Counted from the stretch's first letter, positions 52,339 through 61,956 are shown. The stretch is DNA of 64,000 nucleotides from Pseudomonas libanensis (GCF_001439685.1 NZ_JYLH01000005.1:1-64000), one strand, 5' to 3'. The notes: generated by a model not told the origin, from the letters alone. Program-made: numbers and translations.

Positions 52339-54630
52339 ATGAAAAAGCTGTGTTTGCTCGGCCTTGTTGCCACTCTGGCCACCCACCCCGTATGGGCAGA
52401 AACAAAGCCTGCTGCGCTTAAAGACAAGGACGCCTTCGTCAGCGACCTGCTCAAGCAAATGACTCTGGATGAAAAGATCGGCCAGTTGCGCCTGATCAGC
52501 ATAGGCCCGGAAATGCCCCGGGAACTGATCCGCCAGGAAATCGCCGCCGGCCGCATCGGTGGCACGTTCAACTCCATCACCCGCCCGGAAAACCGTCCGA
52601 TGCAGGACGCGGCCATGCGCAGCCGCTTGAAGATCCCGATGTTCTTCGCCTACGACGTGATCCACGGCCACCGCACGATTTTCCCGATCAGCCTGGCCCT
52701 GGCTTCCAGCTGGGACATGGACGCCATCGGCCGCTCCGGGCGCATCGCCGCCCAGGAAGCCGCTGCCGACAGCCTCGACATCACCTTTGCGCCCATGGTC
52801 GATATCTCCCGCGACCCACGCTGGGGCCGCACCTCCGAAGGGTTCGGCGAAGATACCTACCTGGTCTCGCGCATTGCCGAAGTCATGGTCAAGGCGTTCC
52901 AGGGTACCAGCCCCGCAAATGCCGACAGCCTGATGGCCAGCGTCAAGCACTTCGCCCTGTATGGCGCGGTGGAAGGCGGGCGCGACTACAACGTGGTCGA
53001 TATGAGCCCGGTCAAGATGTACCAGGACTACCTGCCGCCTTACCACGCGGCGATCAAGGCCGGCTCCGGCGGCGTGATGGTGGCGCTGAACTCGATCAAC
53101 GGCGTGCCCGCCACCGCCAACACCTGGCTGATGAACGACCTGCTGCGCAGGGACTGGGGCTTCAAGGGCCTGACCGTCAGCGACCACGGCGCGATCGTCG
53201 AACTGATCAAGCACGGCGTGGCCAAGGACGGGCGCGAAGCTGCCAAGCTGGCGATCAAGGCCGGCATCGACATGAGCATGAACGACTCGCTGTACGGCAA
53301 GGAATTGCCCGGGCTGCTCAAGTCCGGCGAGATCGAGCAGAGCGACATCGACAATGCCGTGCGCGAAGTGCTCGGCGCCAAGTACGACATGGGCCTGTTC
53401 AAGGACCCGTACCTGCGCATCGGCAAGGCCGAGGATGACCCGGTCGACACCTACGCCGACAGCCGCCTGCACCGCGCCGAGGCCCGGGATATCGCACGCC
53501 GTAGCCTGGTGTTGCTGAAAAACCACAACGAAACCCTGCCGCTGAAAAAGTCCGCGACCATCGCCCTGGTCGGCCCGTTGGCCAAGGCGCCGATCGACAT
53601 GATGGGCAGCTGGGCTGCAGCCGGCCGACCTGCGCAATCGGTGACCCTGCTCGACGGCATGAACGCGGTGATCGGCGAGAAGGGCAAAGTGATCTATGCC
53701 CGCGGCGCCAACATCACCGGCGACAAGGCGGTGCTCGATTACCTCAACTTCCTTAACTTCGATGCCCCGGAAGTGGTGGATGACCCGCGCCCGGCCCAAG
53801 TGCTGATCGACGAAGCAGTGAAAGCGGCAAAGAATGCCGACGTGATCGTCGCGGCGGTGGGCGAGTCCCGTGGCATGTCCCACGAGTCGTCGAGCCGCAC
53901 CGACCTGAACATCCCGCAAAGCCAGCGCGACCTGATCAAGGCCCTGAAAGCTACCGGCAAACCGTTGGTTTTGGTGCTGATGAACGGCCGTCCGCTGTCG
54001 ATCCTCGACGAGAGCCAGCAGGCCGACGCGATCCTGGAAACCTGGTTCGCCGGCACCGAAGGCGGCAACGCCATCGCCGACGTGCTGTTCGGTGACTACA
54101 ACCCGTCGGGTAAGCTGCCGATCACCTTCCCGCGTTCGGTGGGGCAGATTCCCACCTACTACAACCACCTGACCATTGGCCGGCCATTCACCCCAGGCAA
54201 GCCGGGCAACTACACCTCGCAGTACTTCGATGACACCACAGGTCCCCTGTTTCCATTTGGCTATGGCCTGAGCTACACCACATTCAGCCTGGCGGACATG
54301 GCGCTGTCGTCCACCACCCTGAACAAGACCGGCAAGCTCGACGCCAGCGTCACGGTGAAGAACACCGGCAAGGTCGATGGCGAAACCGTGGTGCAGTTGT
54401 ATATCCAGGACGTGGCCGGCTCGATGATCCGCCCGATCAAGGAGCTGAAGAACTTCCAGAAGGTCATGCTCAAGGCCGGCGAAGAACGCACGCTGCACTT
54501 CACCATCACCGAGGAGGACTTGAAGTTCTACAACGCCCAGCTTAAGTTCGCGGCGGAACCGGGTGAGTTCAATGTGCAGATCGGGCTGGATTCCCAGGAT
54601 GTGCAGCAACAAACCTTCGAACTGCTCTGA
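52339..54630 (+). CDS. bglX: Periplasmic beta-glucosidase BglX (GH3)
   Basis: A 763-residue glycoside hydrolase family 3 enzyme. The signal peptide is residues 1-20 (PVWA). The TIM-barrel domain (about 25-375) has the KHF motif and nucleophile Asp282 in TVSDHGA, then come the alpha/beta sandwich domain (about 400-610) and a C-terminal fibronectin III-like domain (ending FNVQIGLDSQDV). The length and order match E. coli BglX. AAAGGA precedes the ATG at 52339. It is monocistronic; a REP doublet follows. Confidence 0.94.
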   Translation: MKKLCLLGLVATLATHPVWAETKPAALKDKDAFVSDLLKQMTLDEKIGQLRLISIGPEMPRELIRQEIAAGRIGGTFNSITRPENRPMQDAAMRSRLKIPMFFAYDVIHGHRTIFPISLALASSWDMDAIGRSGRIAAQEAAADSLDITFAPMVDISRDPRWGRTSEGFGEDTYLVSRIAEVMVKAFQGTSPANADSLMASVKHFALYGAVEGGRDYNVVDMSPVKMYQDYLPPYHAAIKAGSGGVMVALNSINGVPATANTWLMNDLLRRDWGFKGLTVSDHGAIVELIKHGVAKDGREAAKLAIKAGIDMSMNDSLYGKELPGLLKSGEIEQSDIDNAVREVLGAKYDMGLFKDPYLRIGKAEDDPVDTYADSRLHRAEARDIARRSLVLLKNHNETLPLKKSATIALVGPLAKAPIDMMGSWAAAGRPAQSVTLLDGMNAVIGEKGKVIYARGANITGDKAVLDYLNFLNFDAPEVVDDPRPAQVLIDEAVKAAKNADVIVAAVGESRGMSHESSSRTDLNIPQSQRDLIKALKATGKPLVLVLMNGRPLSILDESQQADAILETWFAGTEGGNAIADVLFGDYNPSGKLPITFPRSVGQIPTYYNHLTIGRPFTPGKPGNYTSQYFDDTTGPLFPFGYGLSYTTFSLADMALSSTTLNKTGKLDASVTVKNTGKVDGETVVQLYIQDVAGSMIRPIKELKNFQKVMLKAGEERTLHFTITEEDLKFYNAQLKFAAEPGEFNVQIGLDSQDVQQQTFELL

Positions 54631-54651
54631 TCTGAAGCTGTAAACACGGTC

Positions 54652-54727
54652 GGTGTGGGAGCTGGCTTGCCTGCGATAGCGGTGGAATATTCACCACCGC
54701 CATCGCAGGCAAGCCAGCTCCCACATT
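54652..54727. repeat. REP doublet (REPIN-like)
   Basis: GTGGGAGCTGGCTTGCCTGCGAT and its perfect inverse ATCGCAGGCAAGCCAGCTCCCAC, with an inner GCGGTGG/CCACCGC pair. It separates the converging bglX and cardiolipin synthase genes. Confidence 0.9.
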
Positions 54728-54744
54728 GGGTTGAGGTGACCCGC

Positions 54745-55902
54745 CTAGCCGCGCCGATCCAGCAAGTTCACCACCAACCGATCAATCCACCCCCACACCC
54801 GCTGCTTCACCCGCTTCCACAACGGCCGCGCCTTCCAGGCCTCCAGGCTCACTACCTGGCTTTGGGCAAAATCCACTTCGAAACTGCTCACCACCGCCGC
54901 CGTCAATCCCGGGTCCAGGGCTTCGAGGTTGGCTTCCAGGTTGAAGCGCAGGTTCCAGTGATCGAAGTTGCATGAACCAATGCTCACCCAATCATCCACC
55001 AGCACCATTTTCAGGTGCAGAAAGCACGGCTGGTATTCAAAGATCTGCACGCCTGATCGCAGCAGACGCGGGTAATAACGATGGCCGGCGTAGCGTACTG
55101 ACGGGTGATCGGTACGTGGCCCGGTGAGCAGCAAACGCACATCCACGCCCCGCCCGGCCGCCCTGCGCAAGGCACGGCGGACGCTCCAGGTCGGCAGGAA
55201 GTAAGGCGTCGCCAGCCAGATCCGCCCCTTGCTGCTGTTCAAGGCGCGGATCAGCGATTGCAGGATATCCCGGTGTTGACGGGCGTCGGCATAGGCCACA
55301 CGACCCAGGCCGGGGCCCATCGCAGGCACCTTGGGCAGGCGCGGCAAACCGAAATGGGTCGCCGGTTTCCATTCACGGCGCGCCGCGTTGGCGTGCCATT
55401 GACGGTCGAACAGCGCCTGCCAGTCCAGCACCAGCGGGCCGCTGATCTGCACCATCACTTCATGCCAGTCGGCGCTGTCTTGCCCTGGCGTCCAGAACTC
55501 ATCGGTGACGCCCGTGCCGCCGACCACGGCGACACCCTGGTCGATCAGCAACAGCTTGCGGTGGTCGCGGTACAGGTTGCGCATCCAGCGCCGCCAGTTC
55601 AGGCGATTGTAAAAGCGCAGCTCCACGCCCGCATCGATCAAGCGCTTGCGCAGCCCGAGGGTAAACGCCAGGCTGCCGTAGTCATCAAACAGGCAGCGCA
55701 CCTGCACGCCGCGCTCGGCGGCCAGCACCAGCGCCTGCACCATGGCGTCGGCACAGGCCCCGGCTTCGACCAAATACAATTCAAGATCGACCTGCTGCTC
55801 GGCCCGGGCAATGCCCACCAGCATCTGCGGGAAGAAACTCGGCCCGTCTATCAGCAATTCAAACTGATTGGCGCTGCGCCACGGGAACACTGCGCCGCTC
55901 AT
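54745..55902 (-). CDS. clsB: Cardiolipin synthase ClsB-like, phospholipase D family
   Basis: A 385-residue phospholipase D-fold protein with two HKD motifs, RDHRKLLLID near residue 113 and FLHLKMVLVDDWVSIGSCNFD near 300-320. Length and absence of N-terminal membrane helices point to the ClsB/YbhO type, which makes cardiolipin or phosphatidylglycerol by transphosphatidylation. The ATG at 55902 follows the stop of yceI after one base, so the two form an operon. Confidence 0.87.
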   Translation of the reverse strand: MSGAVFPWRSANQFELLIDGPSFFPQMLVGIARAEQQVDLELYLVEAGACADAMVQALVLAAERGVQVRCLFDDYGSLAFTLGLRKRLIDAGVELRFYNRLNWRRWMRNLYRDHRKLLLIDQGVAVVGGTGVTDEFWTPGQDSADWHEVMVQISGPLVLDWQALFDRQWHANAARREWKPATHFGLPRLPKVPAMGPGLGRVAYADARQHRDILQSLIRALNSSKGRIWLATPYFLPTWSVRRALRRAAGRGVDVRLLLTGPRTDHPSVRYAGHRYYPRLLRSGVQIFEYQPCFLHLKMVLVDDWVSIGSCNFDHWNLRFNLEANLEALDPGLTAAVVSSFEVDFAQSQVVSLEAWKARPLWKRVKQRVWGWIDRLVVNLLDRRG

Positions 55903-55903
55903 G

Positions 55904-56485
55904 TCAGCGCGCCGTGAAAATCAGTACCGCACCCACCGGCACCGACAGGCTGATCGACTTAAGCCCGGCAGCCTTGCGCAACGCCGCTACGCCCGGCGCC
56001 AGGTCGAAATCCTCGGCATGCAACACCACCGGCTCCAGGGTCACCACCTGGAAGCGCCGCTCATCCAGGCGCGTGGCGAGCAATTCGGCGCTGTAGGTCT
56101 GGGTCTTGCCGTGCAGGGTAACGCTCAGCGGCAGGCGCAATTCCAACTGCGCGCCGGGCGCCAGGTCGTTGATCGGTTGCAGATTGATCTGTGTGCTGAT
56201 CTGCGCTTCGGGGAAGCTCTTGATCTGGAACAGCTCCTTGCGCATGCGCTCGTCGCGCAACGGAATACCGCTGTTGATTGAGTCCAGCTCCACTTCCAGC
56301 CGAGCCGCGCCTTTGGCGTCGACCTTGCCATGCAATACCAGGAAGCGCTGGACTTCAGCCACCTCGGTGTTTTTAGTGGTGACGAAGGACAGGCGTGAGG
56401 ATTCGTTATCCAGGTACCAGTCGGCGTGGGCAGGCACTGCTGCACAGGCCAGCAGCGTGAAGACCAGAGGTTTGACGTTGAACAT
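55904..56485 (-). CDS. YceI-family periplasmic protein
   Basis: A 193-residue exported lipocalin-like protein. Signal peptide residues 1-21 end in VPAHA, and the mature beta-barrel starts WYLDNESSRLSFVTTKN. YceI proteins bind isoprenoid-like lipids; the physiological role is unclear. It is the first gene of the yceI-clsB pair. Confidence 0.9.
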   Translation of the reverse strand: MFNVKPLVFTLLACAAVPAHADWYLDNESSRLSFVTTKNTEVAEVQRFLVLHGKVDAKGAARLEVELDSINSGIPLRDERMRKELFQIKSFPEAQISTQINLQPINDLAPGAQLELRLPLSVTLHGKTQTYSAELLATRLDERRFQVVTLEPVVLHAEDFDLAPGVAALRKAAGLKSISLSVPVGAVLIFTAR

Positions 56486-56549
56486 AGGGACTCGTGGGGC
56501 AAAAAACCTGGACGAACCTTAAGCGCAATCTCACAACCGGCGCAAATTC

Positions 56550-56641
56550 AATGTGGGAGCTGGCTTGCCTGCGATAGAGGTGTGCCAGGCGAGAAATGGT
56601 TGACTGATACATCGCCATCGCAGGCAAGCCAGCTCCCACAG
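56550..56641. repeat. REP doublet (REPIN-like)
   Basis: GTGGGAGCTGGCTTGCCTGCGAT at the left and ATCGCAGGCAAGCCAGCTCCCAC at the right, around an unpaired linker containing GGTTGACTGATAC. It is the same subclass as the copy at 54652-54727. Confidence 0.88.
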
Positions 56642-56656
56642 GGTTTTGCAGTGTTT

Positions 56657-57415
56657 TTAATCCAGCGTTCGCTGCACTTCGCACACCGCCTGTTCAAGGC
56701 TGGCCATATGCAGGTTCAACACCCTCTCCACAGGCGCCTGATGCATCGGCCAATGCAACGCCATGCTCCCCACAAGGCGGCCATTGGCGCGCACCGGCAG
56801 CGCCACCGCCCGGATCAGGAAGGGCAAACGCACCGGGTATTCCCAATAGCCTTCGGTACGCTGGCCGAAGCCCTGGTGCTGGGATTGCTCGCATGCGCGA
56901 TATTGCTCGTCTGCCGCCACATGATTGCGGCCTGCCAGGCGCTGTACTTCGTCAGCCGGCAATTGCGTCAGGCAGGCCTTGCCCATCGCCGAGTGAAACA
57001 GGCTGGCGTACTGACCGACGATCTGGCAGTTGTTCGGGTACAGCTTGCGCAACACGCTGGGAATCGCGCTCTCCATGACTTCCAGACGCTCGCCGTCGAA
57101 GCAGGACAAGTCCACCACCAAGCCGGTACGTTCGCTGAGCTCCACCAAGCACGGCGCCGCGCTTTCCACCACCTGGCGCCTGAAGCGTTGCTGGGTATCG
57201 CCGAACAAACGCCGGGCACGCAGGCGGTAGCGCCGATCACTCAGGCCGCGATAGACCCAGCCCTGTTCCTGCAAGGTCAGCAACATGCGCGACACCGTGG
57301 CCTTGGGCAGGCGCGTGAGGTAGTGCAGCTCCTCCAGCCCCAGGGCCTGGTGCTCACCCAGCAACTCGACGATTGCCAGTGCGCGCTCAACCGAGCGTAC
57401 GGTGCCTGTGTCCAT
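56657..57415 (-). CDS. IclR-family transcriptional regulator
   Basis: A 252-residue regulator with an N-terminal winged helix (about 8-65; LEELHYLTRLPKATVSRMLLTL) and a C-terminal ligand-binding domain. It is the last gene of the M20 hydrolase-transporter-amidase-iclR series on the minus strand, 63 bases after the amidase. The perfect palindrome upstream of the first gene is a plausible binding site. Confidence 0.9.
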   Translation of the reverse strand: MDTGTVRSVERALAIVELLGEHQALGLEELHYLTRLPKATVSRMLLTLQEQGWVYRGLSDRRYRLRARRLFGDTQQRFRRQVVESAAPCLVELSERTGLVVDLSCFDGERLEVMESAIPSVLRKLYPNNCQIVGQYASLFHSAMGKACLTQLPADEVQRLAGRNHVAADEQYRACEQSQHQGFGQRTEGYWEYPVRLPFLIRAVALPVRANGRLVGSMALHWPMHQAPVERVLNLHMASLEQAVCEVQRTLD

Positions 57416-57478
57416 GTTCGATCTCCCTGTTGCCGGTGGATGATCATTTTCACAGCAAGATGCAGGCCCGGTCGCGGC

Positions 57479-58921
57479 TCAGCCGGTCGCTGCAAGACAT
57501 TCCGGCGGCCGGCGTCGTACCCATTGGGTCAGCTGTTCATGGGCATAGGCCAATTGCAACACGGCGCGGTCCGCCTGGGCCGGGCCGATGATTTGCAGAC
57601 CCATGGGCAGGCCCCGGGAGTTGAAGCCCACGGGGATACTCATGCTCGGCAAGCCGGCCAGGGTTGGGCCGATCACCACTTCCATCCAGCGGTGATAGGT
57701 ATCCATTTCGCGCCCGGCCACATGACACGGCCACGCTCGTTGTGCGTCGAAAGGGAACACTTGGGCGGTAGGCAGCAGCAGGAAGTCGTAACGTTCGAAT
57801 AGCTTGGTCAGGGCTCTATACCACTCGCTACGATCCACCGAAGCCTGGTACACCTGCTGGGCGCTCAAGCCCAGGCCGCCCTCCACTTCCCATTGCGCTT
57901 CGGGCTTGAGCAGTGCGCGTTTCCTGGGGTTGGCATAAGCCGCGCCGAGGTTGCCGTGCACCAGCCAATGGCGGTGTACCAGCCAGCAGCGCCACAGTCG
58001 CGCCATTGAAAAGTCCGGCTGGCAGCTTTCTACTTCGCAGCCAAGCTCGGCGAAGTCACCCAGGGCCGTTTCGCACAGGCTCATCAGGCCATCTTCCATC
58101 GGCAGATAACCGTCGTAGTCACCCAGCCAACCGAGGCGCATGCCGTTGAAGTCGCGCTGCAACGGCTGGCCCAGCACAGCGGGATCGTCCTTGGATGACA
58201 ACGGCACCCGTGGGTCGTAACCGGCCTGAATGCTCAGCAACCGCGCCACATCCGTTACGCTGCGGCCCATCGGGCCTTCGGTGCCCAACTGCTGTACGAA
58301 CAGTTCCGGCATCGGCCCGTGGGGCACGCGCCCCTGGGACGGGCGCAAGCCGAACACATTATTGAACGCCGCCGGGTTGCGCAGCGAGCCCATCATGTCG
58401 CTGCCATCAGCCACCGGCAGCATGCGCAGCGCCAGGGCCACCGCCGCCCCGCCGCTGCTGCCGCCGGCCGACAGGCGCGGGTCATAAGCATTGCCGGTGG
58501 TGCCGAACAGCGTGTTGTAGGTATGGGAGCCCAGGCCGAATTCCGGCACGTTGGTCTTGCCGATAATGATCGCGCCACTGGCCCGCACCCGCGCCACACT
58601 GATGGCGTCTTCATTCGGCACATGCTCGGCAAACAACGGTGAGCCCAGGGTGGTGCGCAAGCCTTGGGTCGCCGCCAGGTCCTTGATCGCCTGGGGCATG
58701 CCATGCATCCAGCCGCGGGAGTGGCCCTGGTCCAGCTCACGATCACAGGCTCTCGCCTCGGCCAGCACGGCATCGCTGTCGCGCAACGACACCAGCGCAT
58801 TTACCTTGGGATTAAAACGCTGGATCTGCGCCAGGTACGCCTGCATCACCTCTTCACACGACACTTGCCGCCCATGGATCGCCCGCGACAGTTGCGTGGC
58901 ATCCCAATCAACAATGCTCAA
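57479..58921 (-). CDS. Amidase (amidase signature family)
   Basis: A 480-residue Ser-cisSer-Lys hydrolase. Lys80 lies in QAIKDLA, the cis-Ser in AGGSSGGAAVALA near 152-164, and the nucleophile Ser179 in GSDMMGSLRNPAA. The substrate is unknown. The start is TTG, overlapping the stop of the transporter gene (TTGA), with GAGGTG 5-6 bases upstream. It should act with the M20 hydrolase on an amide or acylated nitrogen compound. Confidence 0.9.
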   Translation of the reverse strand: MSIVDWDATQLSRAIHGRQVSCEEVMQAYLAQIQRFNPKVNALVSLRDSDAVLAEARACDRELDQGHSRGWMHGMPQAIKDLAATQGLRTTLGSPLFAEHVPNEDAISVARVRASGAIIIGKTNVPEFGLGSHTYNTLFGTTGNAYDPRLSAGGSSGGAAVALALRMLPVADGSDMMGSLRNPAAFNNVFGLRPSQGRVPHGPMPELFVQQLGTEGPMGRSVTDVARLLSIQAGYDPRVPLSSKDDPAVLGQPLQRDFNGMRLGWLGDYDGYLPMEDGLMSLCETALGDFAELGCEVESCQPDFSMARLWRCWLVHRHWLVHGNLGAAYANPRKRALLKPEAQWEVEGGLGLSAQQVYQASVDRSEWYRALTKLFERYDFLLLPTAQVFPFDAQRAWPCHVAGREMDTYHRWMEVVIGPTLAGLPSMSIPVGFNSRGLPMGLQIIGPAQADRAVLQLAYAHEQLTQWVRRRPPECLAATG

Positions 58922-60228
58922 GGCTTCACCTCGCTTGAAAACGGCAGCGGTTTTTTTGCCCGCGGTGCCTCGTGCATGCAGTAAGTGCCCAGCAGCGTCA
59001 GCACGCAAGCGAACAGCACATAAAACGCCGGGGCTACGGGTGTACCCAGCACCTTGCTCAGCCAAGTCACGATCAACGGTGCAAAACCACCGAACACCAT
59101 CACCGCCACGTTATAGGCCACCGACACGCCGGTGGAGCGCACCTCGATGGGAAACTGCTCGGCCAAGGCGGTCGGTGCCGGGCCGAAGAACCCGCCGATG
59201 GCGGTGCACAGCATCACTTGCATTACCAGCAAACGTTCGATGGACGGCGCGGCGGCCACCCACACATAGAGCGGGTAGACCATCACGAAGAAGGCCAGGG
59301 TGAACGCCATCAGCACCGGCCGCCGCCCCAGGCGATCCGAAAGCAGGCCGGACAACGGAATCACCACGGTCATCAGCGCCACCGCAAACATCTGCACCAT
59401 CAGTACCTGATCCAACGGCAGGCCGAGGTTCTTGTGGGCGAAGGTCGGCATGTTCACCAGCACCACATAGAACGACACCGTCGCCCCACAGGCCAGGCCC
59501 ATGGACACCAGGATGCTGCGGCGATGATCACGCAACACATTCATCAGGCTCGGCGCCGGGCCGGTCGCGTTTCTGCGCGCCTCAATGAACTCTTCCGGGT
59601 CTTCCATGTGCCGACGAATCCACAACCCCACCGGGCCGATCAACAAGCCCAGCACAAACGGCAGGCGCCAGCCCCACAGGTCGAGGGTTTCGGGGGAAAA
59701 GAAATGCGTGACCAGCGCCACCATCGCCGCCCCACCAAACACCGCCAGGCACTGCCCCACCAGTTGCCACGAGCCGTACAAGCCCTTGCGATGGGCCGGC
59801 GCACTTTCCACCAGGAACGCCGTGGCACTGGCGTATTCCCCGCCGGTGGCAAAGCCCTGGAGCATGCGCGCCACCACGATCAGCAGCGGCGCGCCCATGC
59901 CGATGGCGGCATAGTTTGGCGCAAAGGCGATCAGCGCGATGGACACGGTCATCAGCCGGATAATTAATTGCATCGCCGCCTTGCGGCCTTTGCGGTCGGA
60001 GTAGATGCCCAACAGGATGCCGCCCACTGGGCGCATGAAAAAGCCCACGCCAAAGGTGGCCAAGGCCATCAGCAGCGAAGCGTATTCATCCTCGGAGGGG
60101 AAGAATTGCCGGGCGATGATGCTGGCCAGAAAGCCATAGACGATAAAGTCGTACCACTCCAACGCGTTGCCGATCACGGCCGCCACCACTTGGCGGGTGC
60201 GGGAAACGCCAGGTTTTGAAGTCTGCAT
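58918..60228 (-). CDS. MFS transporter, metabolite:proton symporter (MHS) type
   Basis: A 436-residue, 12-helix transporter. The N-terminus GNALEWYDFIVYGFLASIIA and the MRPVGGILLGIYSDRKGRKAAM loop at residues 65-86 are characteristic of the MHS subfamily (citrate, shikimate, proline-betaine symporters). Its position between the M20 hydrolase and the amidase suggests uptake of their substrate. GGAGTGTTCC precedes the ATG at 60228; the frame is open further upstream. Confidence 0.9.
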   Translation of the reverse strand: MQTSKPGVSRTRQVVAAVIGNALEWYDFIVYGFLASIIARQFFPSEDEYASLLMALATFGVGFFMRPVGGILLGIYSDRKGRKAAMQLIIRLMTVSIALIAFAPNYAAIGMGAPLLIVVARMLQGFATGGEYASATAFLVESAPAHRKGLYGSWQLVGQCLAVFGGAAMVALVTHFFSPETLDLWGWRLPFVLGLLIGPVGLWIRRHMEDPEEFIEARRNATGPAPSLMNVLRDHRRSILVSMGLACGATVSFYVVLVNMPTFAHKNLGLPLDQVLMVQMFAVALMTVVIPLSGLLSDRLGRRPVLMAFTLAFFVMVYPLYVWVAAAPSIERLLVMQVMLCTAIGGFFGPAPTALAEQFPIEVRSTGVSVAYNVAVMVFGGFAPLIVTWLSKVLGTPVAPAFYVLFACVLTLLGTYCMHEAPRAKKPLPFSSEVKP

Positions 60229-60287
60229 GAGGAACACTCCATTCAACCGATAAGGGAAAGGGTCCAGCGGCAGAAAAAGTGCGGTTG

Positions 60288-61463
60288 TCAGGCGGGCTTG
60301 AGCCAGCTCTCGGCCAGTGCGCCCCAATAGGCGGCGCCGGTCAGCAGGATGTCGTCGTTGAAGTCATAGGCGGGGTTATGCACCATCGGCCGCGATACGC
60401 CATTGCCGATGAACAGGTAGCTGCCAGGGCAGCGCTGCAACATCCAGGCGAAGTCTTCGCTGCCCATCAGCGTGCGGGTGTTGCCGTCCACGGCGTCGGC
60501 GCCGAGCAAGGCCACGCCGACCTGGCGGGCAAACTCGGTTTCTTCGGCATGGTTGACCAGCACCGGATAGGCCGGGCGGTGTTCGATCTGTACCGTGCAG
60601 CCGAAGCTGGCGGCCTGGGTCTGGATGATCGCGTTGACCCGCTCCAGCATTTGTTCACGCACCTTGGGGTTGAGTGCGCGCAGGCTCAGGCGCAATAACG
60701 CTTGCTGGGGAATCACGTTGGCAGCCTGGCCGGCCTGCAAGGCGCCGACGGTGACCACGGCGGCTTCCTGGGTATCGATATTGCGCGCCACTACCGTCTG
60801 CAAGGCCATGACCATACTCGCGGCAGCCACCAATGGATCGACCGTGAGGTGCGGCATGGAACCATGGCCGCCGACGCCTTCGAGGGTGACCGTGAGCAAG
60901 TCCTGGGACGCCATCATCGGGCCAACTCTTAATCCCAGATGCCCCGCCGGCAAACCCGGCATATTGTGCATGCCGAACAACCCATCACAGGGAAAACGCT
61001 CCAGCAGTCCATCCGCCAACATCGCCTCGGCACCGCCCTGGCCTTCTTCGGCGGGTTGGAAAATCAGATTCAGGGTGCCGTCAAATTGCCGCGTCGCCGC
61101 CAGGTAGCGGGCAGCGCCGAGCAACATGGTGGTATGGCCATCATGCCCGCAGGCGTGCATGCAACCGGCATGCTGGCTGGTATAGACCGCGCCGGTATTT
61201 TCGATAATGGGCAAGGCGTCCATATCGGCGCGAATGCCCAGCGTGCGCGAGCTGCTGCCGTTACGCAGCACGCCGACCACACCGGTCTTGCCGATACCGG
61301 TATGCACCTCATACCCCCACTCCCGCAATGACTGCGCGACCAGTGCCGAGGTACGGTTCTCTTCAAAGCCAAGCTCAGGATGGGCATGGATATCGTGACG
61401 CACAGCGTGCAAGTCGCTGGCGACGTCGCTGAGCCAATCCAGAATGTGCTGGTGTGGGCGCAT
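60288..61463 (-). CDS. M20-family amidohydrolase (hippurate hydrolase-like)
   Basis: A 391-residue metallopeptidase-fold enzyme. The metal site HACGHDGHT near residues 103-111 and the N-terminal HAHPELGFEE motif, with the PAEEGQGGAEAM segment, place it among aminoacylase/hippurate-hydrolase enzymes that release carboxylic acids from N-acyl amino acids. It is the first gene of the cluster. TGAGGAGAATC precedes the ATG at 61463; earlier in-frame codons lack support. Confidence 0.9.
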   Translation of the reverse strand: MRPHQHILDWLSDVASDLHAVRHDIHAHPELGFEENRTSALVAQSLREWGYEVHTGIGKTGVVGVLRNGSSSRTLGIRADMDALPIIENTGAVYTSQHAGCMHACGHDGHTTMLLGAARYLAATRQFDGTLNLIFQPAEEGQGGAEAMLADGLLERFPCDGLFGMHNMPGLPAGHLGLRVGPMMASQDLLTVTLEGVGGHGSMPHLTVDPLVAAASMVMALQTVVARNIDTQEAAVVTVGALQAGQAANVIPQQALLRLSLRALNPKVREQMLERVNAIIQTQAASFGCTVQIEHRPAYPVLVNHAEETEFARQVGVALLGADAVDGNTRTLMGSEDFAWMLQRCPGSYLFIGNGVSRPMVHNPAYDFNDDILLTGAAYWGALAESWLKPA

Positions 61464-61552
61464 GGTGATTCTCCTCACAGGCGGGTGTTCCCGTTCTTGT
61501 TGGCGACACACCGCCAGCTAACCGCGATGTGGGCCTGAGGACAATCAAAGGT

Positions 61553-61571
61553 GGTTCCACCCTGTGGAACC
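61553..61571. promoter_or_regulatory. Perfect palindrome GGTTCCAC-CCT-GTGGAACC, proposed IclR operator
   Basis: Two perfect 8-base arms with a 3-base centre, 90 bases upstream of the M20 hydrolase start. IclR-family regulators bind short palindromes of this kind near operon promoters. Confidence 0.6.
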
Positions 61572-61607
61572 TAGGCCAACCATTTACTTAAAATCTCTGG
61601 AGATCAA

Positions 61608-61670
61608 AATGTGGGAGGGGGCTTGCCCCCGATGACTGAGTGCCAGCCAAAACATTTCTAACTGACCCGC
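61608..61670. repeat. Left half of a REP doublet, partner missing
   Basis: GTGGGAGGGGGCTTGCCCCC followed by linker text GATGACTGAGTGCCAGCC...TAACTGACCCGCCG. The expected inverted right half is absent at the usual distance; a right half of another subclass appears at 61930-62000. Confidence 0.7.
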
Positions 61671-61797
61671 CGCTGCCATAAGCATGCTCGCTAAACACAA
61701 CAGCCATTTGCCTCGGTTTCCAGCCCGCGTACAGCTGCCACCCTTCGCCTGGAAACGTAAGTGGCAGCTCTTTTTGTTCATGCAAAAGGACTCTGCT

Positions 61798-61956
61798 ATG
61801 CCAAATGCTCTATCAGCCGAAACCATCGGCGCCGCCACCTTCGCAGACTGCGGAGAAAACAAAAGCCCTCTGAAACTGTTCCGCGTCAACGCCGGGGTTC
61901 CGCTTGTGGAAGCCCTCAAAATCAAAGAATCAGGCGCAATACCAGCCAATACGTAA
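61798..61956 (+). pseudogene. DUF3077-type small protein, truncated into a REP sequence
   Basis: A 52-residue product. Residues 15-40 resemble the start of DUF3077 proteins common in Pseudomonas (LFRVNAGVPLVEAL), which usually continue with a helical C-terminal part rich in Cys and Leu. Here that part is replaced by KIKESGAIPANT, and the final codons (CCAGCCAATACG) are REP-doublet linker sequence. AAAGGA precedes the ATG at 61798. The first half may be intact, but the gene is probably a remnant. Confidence 0.6.

Noticed and set aside
52306..54612. A 768-codon open frame antisense to bglX
   Set aside because: Long antisense frames are expected opposite strongly biased GC-rich genes; it has no family signal and no ribosome site, while bglX is complete.
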